Positions 1-4,797 of a stretch of DNA of 6,380 nucleotides are shown here, piece after piece (the first letter of the stretch is position 1; every line of letters begins with the position of its first letter). This DNA comes from Desulfurococcales archaeon (GTDB lineage Archaea; Thermoproteota; Thermoprotei_A; Sulfolobales; Desulfurococcaceae): the NCBI GenBank assembly GCA_015522345.1, contig WAML01000172.1:1-6380 (forward strand). Direction: 5' to 3'. A program made the translations under genes and the position numbers. The notes below the pieces were generated by a model, which worked only from the letters and a program-made list of their open reading frames with translations, was not told the DNA's origin and ran no database searches.

Positions 1-39
1 ATAAAATAGTTCTTTACATATCCTTGTTAATGTTAATTA

Positions 40-55
40 TTTTGAAAAACTGTTT
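40..55 (-). terminator. Possible U-tract terminator of the AhpD-like gene
   Basis: On the minus strand the sequence about 40 bases past the stop codon reads CAGTTTTTCAAAA, a T5 run of the sort at which archaeal polymerase can stop without a hairpin. Such short runs are common in AT-rich DNA, so support is weak. The rest of 1-88 shows no gene. Confidence 0.2.
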
Positions 56-88
56 AGGTTTAACTAGTACTGTAACGGTAATAGCTTG

Positions 89-433
89 TCACTCTTTTTT
101 AGCAAACTCTTTTAGTGCTTCTTCAACTAATTGCATGTAGGCTAACTGGGGTCCTCCACCCATTAATACTGCAACCCATGCAGCTTCTCTAATTTCCTCA
201 GGAGTAGCTCCATAGTCTAGAGCTGTTTTAACATGAAATGCTATACACCACTGGCACTGAGCTACAACGGATATAGCTACTGCTATTAACTCTTTAGTCT
301 TTGTATCTAGTTTTCCAGGTTTCTCTATAGCTTGTAGTAGCTCTATAAACTTCTGTATTTGTTCAGGGCTTACTTTCCTCCAAAAACCTATGTATTTATG
401 AAATTCCTGTAGAAGTTCCTTCATTGTAGCCAA
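89..433 (-). CDS. AhpD-like / carboxymuconolactone decarboxylase family protein with CXXC redox centre
   Basis: A 114-residue protein of the carboxymuconolactone decarboxylase (CMD)/AhpD fold family, whose single-domain members are usually about 100-130 residues. The active-site pattern is complete: Glu48, eleven residues, then Cys60-Gln-Trp-Cys63 and, after three residues, His67. This is the E-X11-CXXC-X3-H arrangement known from AhpD alkylhydroperoxidase, where the cysteines reduce peroxide or a partner disulfide and are re-reduced by a lipoylated protein. After it come a typical 'GATPEEIREAAWVAVLMGGGP' -like helix-turn (residues about 74-94) and an acidic-basic C-terminal helix. No signal peptide is visible, so it is probably cytoplasmic. 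The TTG start at 433 is preferred because GGGTG lies seven bases upstream; an ATG nine bases further in (424) would give 111 residues. It lies 95 bases downstream of lplB on the same strand and may be co-transcribed. True decarboxylase activity is unlikely; a thiol-dependent peroxidase or disulfide reductase role is inferred. Confidence 0.88.
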   Translation of the reverse strand: MATMKELLQEFHKYIGFWRKVSPEQIQKFIELLQAIEKPGKLDTKTKELIAVAISVVAQCQWCIAFHVKTALDYGATPEEIREAAWVAVLMGGGPQLAYMQLVEEALKEFAKKE

Positions 434-440
434 TAGACTA

Positions 441-446
441 CACCCT
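441..446 (-). promoter_or_regulatory. Shine-Dalgarno site of the AhpD-like gene
   Basis: Read on the minus strand this is AGGGTG-like, partly complementary to the archaeal 16S rRNA tail. It sits seven bases before the TTG at 433 and 16 bases before the ATG at 424, so it favours the TTG start. Confidence 0.45.
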
Positions 447-528
447 AACTAGAACTATTTTCTCTAGGACTATACTCTATTATTAACTGTGTTATAATAG
501 TAACTACTATCTTTCTCCTAATACAATG
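447..528 (-). promoter_or_regulatory. Intergenic region with possible promoter of the AhpD-like gene
   Basis: This AT-rich gap follows the lplB stop codon and precedes the AhpD-like gene. On the minus strand it contains TATA-like stretches (TTATAACA near 490-497 and TTAATAATAG near 473-483) at distances that could place a transcription start at about 450-467. It also has the short inverted repeat ATAGTA-GT-TACTAT (497-510). No clear oligo-T terminator separates the two genes, so read-through from lplAB is equally possible. Confidence 0.25.
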
Positions 529-804
529 CTAGTCTTTGAGACACTCTTCTTTAATAAATAACTCTATGTCATCAATTGAAGCACCCACTAGCATTAGTTT
601 ATCTCTATAGCTTTCTAGAATTTCTATAGCTTTCCTACATTCCATGTTTTTTAGAGAATCTTCGAGTTCTTCAAATAATTCTTCGGGATAAGCAAAGAAG
701 TCTCCGGATAAAGTAATGTCTTTAATAACTAGGTTTTCTAAATCAATTAATGCTTCAATAGTAAGTGTTTTCTCTCTTCTAAAAACTCTTCTTACACTCT
801 CCAT
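529..804 (-). CDS. lplB: Lipoate-protein ligase accessory subunit (LplB, C-terminal domain as separate protein)
   Basis: A 91-residue protein matching the lipoate-protein ligase accessory domain, which in E. coli is the C-terminal part of LplA but in Thermoplasma and other archaea is a separate LplB subunit needed with LplA for activation of lipoate to lipoyl-AMP and transfer. What is seen: a beta-rich N-terminal half ending in the hallmark SGDFFAYPEE (about residues 33-42), then amphipathic helices with a LEELE-type pattern and a second helical pair to the end. The start is placed at ATG 804 and not at the longer GTG 837, because GGTGAT lies nine bases before the ATG and because the family begins just before this point. 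With this start the gene begins 10 bases after the lplA stop codon and is very likely translationally coupled to it. It should work with the LplA protein encoded directly upstream. Confidence 0.85.
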   Translation of the reverse strand: MESVRRVFRREKTLTIEALIDLENLVIKDITLSGDFFAYPEELFEELEDSLKNMECRKAIEILESYRDKLMLVGASIDDIELFIKEECLKD

Positions 805-813
805 ATAATTACA

Positions 814-819
814 ATCACC
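814..819 (-). promoter_or_regulatory. Shine-Dalgarno site of lplB, embedded in the lplA stop codon
   Basis: The minus strand reads GGTGAT here, a perfect match to the SD core GGAGGTGATC. Its TGA is the stop codon of lplA (815-817). The ATG of lplB follows after nine bases. This decides the lplB start and implies termination-reinitiation coupling of the two subunits. Confidence 0.75.
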
Positions 820-1570
820 TACTATATATCCATTCACGACTACTGTATTTCTTAACTAGTTTAGAAGCTAGTTTCTCTTCTTCTTCGCTATAATGGTCTC
901 TATAAAACTCTATATTCAAGGCTTTAGAGAAACCAGTTATTAGTGCATCAACTACTTCTCTCTTACTAACTATATAGCCTAGTTCTATAGATAGAGTTGT
1001 AACTCGATCCCTTATCCTAGATACTCCATGACTCACCAATTTCTCCTTTGGTGCTTTCAAAGTCTTCTCTAGAATATCTAAATTCGTATTATACATGAGT
1101 GTCCCATGTTGTAGTAGAGCATTCTTTTTCCTTGACTGAGCACTACCCGAGATCTTTTTATTATTGACTACTATGTCATTTATTGGCTTAAAAACAGGGT
1201 TTAAGCCGAAGGACTTGATAGCGTATATTATCCCCATGCATATTCTCCTATAACTCTCTATAATATCTCTTGATATACTATCTATACTTGCTACAATAGA
1301 ATATGTTATTTCCCCTCCTTCATCATGGTATACTGAACCTCCTCCAGTAATTCTTCTTGTAAAAGATATTTTGTTCTCCAAAAGGTACTCTAGATTTACA
1401 GCTTCCCTTAACTTCTGGAATCTACCTATAGTTACACTACTTGGCTTGAAAACATATAATCTAAGAGTATTTGGAATAATATTCTTCTCTCGCAGAATAA
1501 GCATTGCTTCATCTACAGCCATGTTCCAGTATACATCGCCTTCATCAATTATTAGTCTCCACTTCTCCAA
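815..1570 (-). CDS. lplA: Lipoate-protein ligase A, catalytic domain (bipartite LplA)
   Basis: A 251-residue protein of the biotin/lipoate ligase fold (BPL_LplA). It should activate lipoate or octanoate with ATP and attach it to a specific lysine of a carrier domain (H protein or E2) in the cytoplasm. Visible motifs: the N-terminal NMAVDEAML helix (16-24), 'PSSVTIGRFQ' (43-52), the nucleotide/lipoyl-binding loop RRITGGGSVYHDEGGEITYS (72-91), and the catalytic lysine region NDIVVNNKKISGSAQ (131-145, Lys139 before ISG) followed by HGTLMYNTNLD (155-165). The length fits an LplA lacking the accessory domain, which is supplied by lplB immediately downstream. The start is a TTG with GGTGGT five bases upstream; the next in-frame ATG would cut into the conserved first helix. 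The gene diverges from the lipS pair across a 90-base gap. A biotin ligase is unlikely given the lipoate-type RR-TGGG-V-HD and K-SG-A motifs. It could use octanoate, lipoate or both. Confidence 0.93.
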   Translation of the reverse strand: MEKWRLIIDEGDVYWNMAVDEAMLILREKNIIPNTLRLYVFKPSSVTIGRFQKLREAVNLEYLLENKISFTRRITGGGSVYHDEGGEITYSIVASIDSISRDIIESYRRICMGIIYAIKSFGLNPVFKPINDIVVNNKKISGSAQSRKKNALLQHGTLMYNTNLDILEKTLKAPKEKLVSHGVSRIRDRVTTLSIELGYIVSKREVVDALITGFSKALNIEFYRDHYSEEEEKLASKLVKKYSSREWIYSR

Positions 1571-1575
1571 AATAA

Positions 1576-1581
1576 ACCACC
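1576..1581 (-). promoter_or_regulatory. Shine-Dalgarno site of lplA
   Basis: The minus strand reads GGTGGT, five bases before the TTG at 1570. It partly matches the archaeal SD and supports the TTG as start. Confidence 0.5.
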
Positions 1582-1600
1582 AGCTCTTCTACAACTACAT

Positions 1601-1640
1601 GGATAAACCCGTTATCTATAATATATAGGAGATTATACGT
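1601..1640. promoter_or_regulatory. Divergent promoter region between lplA and lipS1
   Basis: The short gap between two divergent operons must hold both promoters. The run TATAATATATA at 1617-1627 is nearly symmetric and reads as a TATA box on both strands; it would give transcription starts near 1597 (minus) and 1648 (plus). A second plus-strand box, ATTATAC (1632-1638), lies about 26 bases before the TTG of lipS1 and could yield a leaderless transcript. On the minus strand GGTTTATCC (about 1601-1609) is another candidate for lplA. The boxes are assigned by pattern and spacing only. Confidence 0.45.
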
Positions 1641-1660
1641 TATTTAACAGGTTCCGTGCA

Positions 1661-2680
1661 TTGGATGGTAGAGAAAAGATCTATATAAGGACTTCCATAG
1701 GAACTTTAGCACTACTTAAGAAAGAAAGTATTAGAATGTTTGAGAAACCTTATACAGCCTATATTCTCCAGTACTCAGATAAAGGCTGTAGCGGTAACTG
1801 TATTTTCTGTATACAAAGTCGTGTAAATAGTGGTTTAAGGAAGGATATGTTAGCAAGAATCTCATGGCCTAAGATAGAATTAAGAGAGTTTCTCCACTTC
1901 CTCGAGAAGAAGGGCAAGAGATTGTTTAAGAGAATATGTATACAGAGTGTTATCAAGAATGAATTCATAGAAGAAATAATCTATATAGTTAAGAAATTCG
2001 AGGAACTAGGACTCGATATACCCGTGAGTGTAGCAATAACTCCTGTAGATAAAGATATTCTCTATAAATTAAGGAGTCTAGGCGTAGATAGAATAGGAGT
2101 AGGACTCGATGCCGCTTCTCCTAGAATATTCAAATTAGTTGGAAAACCATATACATGGAACAAATACATTAATTTCATCAAAGATTCTCTAGACGTATTT
2201 GGGTATAGGAGAGTTGTCGTCCACTTAATTGCTGGCTTGGGCGAGAGAGAACAAGAGCTATACCGTGTTATGGAGAATCTCATTAGCTTGGGAGCAGATA
2301 TAGCATTATTTGCTCATACTCCATTGCCTAAACTAAAGAGTTATCCACTAGGTAGACCTAGTATAGAGTATTATAGGAGGGCACAAATTGTTAGAACACT
2401 TTTACTAAAGGGCTATAGGCTAAACGAGATATTCTATGTAAGAGAGAATAGATTGTGTTTTAGAGAAGATATAGTCGATGAAGTAAGAGAAGCTATTGAC
2501 CTATATATGTTATCGACTCTAACAAGTGGATGCCCTTGGTGTAATAGACCCTATTACAACGAAAGCCCTAGAGGCCCCTTCTATAATATTCCTTCTACAA
2601 AAATGCTTGAGAACTTGAAGAATACTATTGCAAAAGAAGTTTTGGAGGCAATAAGTAAGTGTATAGAGTTAAACCAATAG
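1661..2680 (+). CDS. lipS1: Radical-SAM protein, lipoyl synthase subunit LipS1-like (biotin-synthase-related)
   Basis: A 339-residue radical S-adenosylmethionine protein. Cys43, Cys47 and Cys50 form the CX3CX2C motif that binds the SAM-cleaving [4Fe-4S] cluster. A TIM-barrel-like middle follows, including 'VDRIGVGLDAASPRIF' (about 143-158) and 'HLIAGLGEREQEL' (188-200). Near the C-terminus lies GCPWCNRPYYNESPRGP (290-306) with Cys291 and Cys294, plus Cys266 upstream; these are candidate ligands of a second, sulfur-donating [4Fe-4S] cluster. Archaeal proteins of this biotin-synthase-related type are one half of the two-protein lipoyl synthase shown in Thermococcus kodakarensis (TK2109/TK2248). 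In that system LipS2 adds sulfur at C8 of an octanoyl group and LipS1 then adds the C6 sulfur. The assignment to LipS1 rather than LipS2 rests mainly on gene order and family resemblance. The TTG start has no near SD site; the conserved IRTSIGT segment (9-15) argues against the later ATG at 1737. It is not classical LipA, which carries an extra N-terminal CX4CX5C. lplA lies divergently upstream. Confidence 0.8.
   Translation: MDGREKIYIRTSIGTLALLKKESIRMFEKPYTAYILQYSDKGCSGNCIFCIQSRVNSGLRKDMLARISWPKIELREFLHFLEKKGKRLFKRICIQSVIKNEFIEEIIYIVKKFEELGLDIPVSVAITPVDKDILYKLRSLGVDRIGVGLDAASPRIFKLVGKPYTWNKYINFIKDSLDVFGYRRVVVHLIAGLGEREQELYRVMENLISLGADIALFAHTPLPKLKSYPLGRPSIEYYRRAQIVRTLLLKGYRLNEIFYVRENRLCFREDIVDEVREAIDLYMLSTLTSGCPWCNRPYYNESPRGPFYNIPSTKMLENLKNTIAKEVLEAISKCIELNQ
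2644..2648 (+). promoter_or_regulatory. Shine-Dalgarno site of lipS2 inside the end of lipS1
   Basis: GGAGG, a full SD core, lies within the last codons of lipS1, ten bases before the GTG at 2659. It supports that GTG as the start of the second radical-SAM gene and independent ribosome loading within the overlap. Confidence 0.75.
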
Positions 2681-3555
2681 CCTTTATACCAGGTAAAGTC
2701 TTTCCAAGTATAAGTATTACTGGAACTATGTGTTGGCTCAACTGCCTATACTGTATGGGTTATTATCTAGAGTCTATGTTGCACGTAAATAATCCACAGC
2801 AACTCTATTTCTTAGTTAAAAACCTTGTAAAGAAAGGGGTTAAAGGAATATTATTAAGTGGGGGATTTACTAGAGAAGGATACTTGCCCATAGAGCCTTA
2901 TCTCCCCATCATTAGAGAAATTAAGAAGAATTTCAACATAATAATCAATGTTCATACAGGATTTATTGACAAAGATAAAGCTATAAAACTTAGAGAAGCT
3001 GGTGTAGACATAATTGACTATGAGATAATACTTGATGAACACGTTATAAAGTATGTAAAACACTTAAATAAAACACCCGAAGACTACATAAGAACCTACG
3101 AAATACTGTTGAAGTATGGCCCAGAATACATTGCTCCCCATATACCTATAGGCTTGGGAAAAACTATTGAATCAGAATATTATGCAATAGATGTACTTAG
3201 GTCTTTTAACCCCTACATCGTAATATTCTTAGTATTCATACCTACTAGGAATACTCCATTATATAAGAAGCCTGTTCCTTCAGTTGAAGATGTAGTTGAT
3301 GTAATAAGTTATGGTAGAATGAAATTACCTAGCTATACAGAAATAGCTCTCGGGTGTATGAGGCCTTGGAGTATAAGGTCTGTGGTTGATGATGTACTAG
3401 TAAATAATGGTTTAATCGATAGAATCGTTAATCCCCCAAAGAGTATTATAAGAAAGTATCGTCTCAAAATAGTTAATGCATGTTGTTCAGTACCACGGAA
3501 ACTACTTCATTTATTCGAAGAAAGAAATATTCATGTGTTCTTAGGGAGAGAATAG
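2659..3555 (+). CDS. lipS2: Radical-SAM protein, lipoyl synthase subunit LipS2-like
   Basis: A 298-residue radical-SAM protein related to archaeal 'biotin synthetase homologs'. Cys25, Cys29 and Cys32 in MCWLNCLYCMGYY form the CX3CX2C cluster motif. 'GVKGILLSGGFTREGYLP' (about 60-77) is the usual GGE-like glycine segment after the first strands, and 'VHTGFIDKD' (about 98-106) and 'PHIPIGLGKTIESEY' fit the barrel. At the C-terminus Cys233 (LGCMRPW) and the pair Cys275-Cys276 (NACCSVP) are candidate ligands of an auxiliary [4Fe-4S] cluster that is used as sulfur source. Together with the preceding protein it should form the lipoyl synthase LipS1/LipS2, acting on octanoylated carrier protein. In the Thermococcus system LipS2 makes the first C-S bond, at C8. 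The gene starts with GTG, overlaps lipS1 by 22 bases and has a strong internal SD site, so the two subunits are probably made in similar amounts. Which of the two is LipS1 and which LipS2 is less certain than that they form the pair. Confidence 0.8.
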   Translation: MYRVKPIAFIPGKVFPSISITGTMCWLNCLYCMGYYLESMLHVNNPQQLYFLVKNLVKKGVKGILLSGGFTREGYLPIEPYLPIIREIKKNFNIIINVHTGFIDKDKAIKLREAGVDIIDYEIILDEHVIKYVKHLNKTPEDYIRTYEILLKYGPEYIAPHIPIGLGKTIESEYYAIDVLRSFNPYIVIFLVFIPTRNTPLYKKPVPSVEDVVDVISYGRMKLPSYTEIALGCMRPWSIRSVVDDVLVNNGLIDRIVNPPKSIIRKYRLKIVNACCSVPRKLLHLFEERNIHVFLGRE

Positions 3556-3562
3556 CTTCTAT

Positions 3563-3568
3563 GGTGAG
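3563..3568 (+). promoter_or_regulatory. Shine-Dalgarno site of the GH130 gene
   Basis: GGTGAG in the 19-base gap after lipS2, six bases before the TTG at 3575. It supports the TTG start. The ATG at 3561 and the ATG at 3570 are out of frame and open only a five-codon frame (stop at 3576-3578). Confidence 0.65.
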
Positions 3569-3574
3569 TATGTA

Positions 3575-4699
3575 TTGAGCGAAGATATTATTAGAGAGAA
3601 GACGTGGACTAAGAAATCTAGCTTTATAGAGAAAATACTATATGATAGAATACTATCTACTATAAAATTTAGACGTGGGTTACGTAAGCCACTATCTATA
3701 GATATATTTGATCGAATAACCTATATCACTCCTGAAAATATTGTTGTTAAGTGGATTAGGAAGAAGCCTTCAGCAGTATTTAATCCAGGAGCTTATCTAG
3801 AGTCTAAGAAACTATATATTTTCCCCAGGATTATTTTTGGATACTACCACTATGCTTCAATGATAGGAGTATTCTCCATAGATATAGAGGATCTTTTAGC
3901 AGGCGATTTAGAAAAACCTATTGAAGTAAATGTACTACTATATCCTACCGAACCCTGGGAACTAGCCCTTGGCTGTGAAGACCCTCGTGTATGGCGTTAC
4001 AATGACTTACTCTACATACTATATACTGGCGTTGCACCTGATCCAGAGAATCCTCACTTAAGACCTACATTTAATGTAACTCCATTGATAAGTCTTCAAG
4101 GAATAGCTTTAGTTGATCTAGGGTATAGGGTTTTATCTAAGAACTATATTAGAATTAAACATTTTGATGAAATCCATGTCCCTAGTTCTTGGAGAGATTC
4201 AGCTATAGTAGATACCATAGGGCATGGACTATACTCTATGTTGTGCCGCCCTATGGTTAAGAAATTGGAGATCTGTATGAAGTGTTTATTGGATATAGAT
4301 AGTTATTCTGTTGAAGTAGATACAGTAGATGTTGTATTAGCGAATGAACCTTGGGAAGTTAAAGTTGGCTGGTCTACTAATACTCTAAAGATTGGTGGCA
4401 ACGAATACCTTGTTGGATGGCATGGAGTATCTAGTATTGATGGAGTCTATAGAAATGGTTTAGCAATAGTTGATGGAGAAGGTGATTTAATAGCTTTAAC
4501 ACCATATTATGTGCTTTCTCCAAAGAAGAATGCTTATGAATTCTATGGAGATAGACCTGGAGTCATATTTGGGAACGGGTTAATCGAGTATAGTGGCTAC
4601 ATTATATGGGTTGGAGGAGTGGGAGATCATATGATAGGGTTCTTCTCTGTAGAAAAAGAGAAATTATTTGAACATATAAAGTATATTAATAAGCGTTGA
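3575..4699 (+). CDS. GH130 family mannoside phosphorylase / glycosidase (PH1107-related)
   Basis: A 374-residue protein of glycoside hydrolase family 130 (five-bladed beta-propeller), within the family's usual 300-400 residues. Members cleave beta-mannosides, mostly by phosphorolysis giving mannose 1-phosphate, some by hydrolysis. Seen in order: FNPGA (69-73), LYIFPRI (80-86), GCEDPRVW (133-140) with Asp136 as the expected general acid, YILYTG (147-152), WRDSAI (206-211), LCRP (223-226), KVGW (263-266), GWHGVSS (281-287) with His283, RPGVIFGNGLI (327-337) and VGGVGDHMIGFFSV (346-359). Arg207, Arg225, Lys263 and His283 fall where phosphate-binding residues lie in characterised phosphorylases, favouring phosphorolysis. 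No signal peptide, so the substrate is probably an intracellular manno-oligosaccharide or glycan piece; it cannot be named from sequence. The start is a TTG with GGTGAG upstream. It follows lipS2 by 19 bases and is probably co-transcribed, although no functional link to lipoate is known. Confidence 0.85.
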   Translation: MSEDIIREKTWTKKSSFIEKILYDRILSTIKFRRGLRKPLSIDIFDRITYITPENIVVKWIRKKPSAVFNPGAYLESKKLYIFPRIIFGYYHYASMIGVFSIDIEDLLAGDLEKPIEVNVLLYPTEPWELALGCEDPRVWRYNDLLYILYTGVAPDPENPHLRPTFNVTPLISLQGIALVDLGYRVLSKNYIRIKHFDEIHVPSSWRDSAIVDTIGHGLYSMLCRPMVKKLEICMKCLLDIDSYSVEVDTVDVVLANEPWEVKVGWSTNTLKIGGNEYLVGWHGVSSIDGVYRNGLAIVDGEGDLIALTPYYVLSPKKNAYEFYGDRPGVIFGNGLIEYSGYIIWVGGVGDHMIGFFSVEKEKLFEHIKYINKR

Positions 4700-4797
4700 T
4701 GGACAACGTAGAACATTATACATAAGTACGATAAAGCCGTCTTTCAAATGTATAACAAACACTATTACGATAAAAGGAGTCGTTGTGGGGTAATAGC
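4700..4797 (+). promoter_or_regulatory. Intergenic leader with possible promoter and SD of the permease gene
   Basis: This AT-rich gap has two TATA-like boxes, CATTATACATAA (4714-4725) and ATGTATAACA (4748-4757), that could drive the permease separately from the lipS-GH130 operon. GGAG at 4776-4779 lies only three bases from TTG 4783 and 18 from ATG 4798, whereas GGGGT at 4787-4791 lies six bases before the ATG. No convincing terminator for the upstream operon was seen. Confidence 0.35.

Noticed and set aside
497..510. Inverted repeat ATAGTA-GT-TACTAT as terminator or operator
   Set aside because: Only six AT-rich pairs with a two-base loop; expected by chance in such DNA and not repeated elsewhere in the window.
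805..837. Extended lplB start at GTG 837
   Set aside because: The ATG at 804 has a perfect GGTGAT site at good spacing, and the added residues do not resemble the accessory domain.
1371..1628. 85-codon open frame on the plus strand over the lplA start
   Set aside because: It runs antisense to the conserved lplA 5' part, has no family resemblance and no good SD site; it is a reverse-strand shadow.
1759..2283. Two minus-strand open frames (about 1759-1968 and 2062-2283) within lipS1
   Set aside because: Antisense to well-conserved radical-SAM sequence; low-complexity Leu/Ser/Ile composition typical of shadows.
2854..3063. Minus-strand open frame within lipS2
   Set aside because: Antisense to the radical-SAM core, Tyr/Phe/Ser rich, no start signal or recognisable domain.
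1661..3555. Classical biotin synthase (BioB) or classical lipoyl synthase (LipA)
   Set aside because: Two different paired radical-SAM proteins with C-terminal cysteines, no N-terminal CX4CX5C as in LipA, and a lipoate ligase next door rather than biotin genes.
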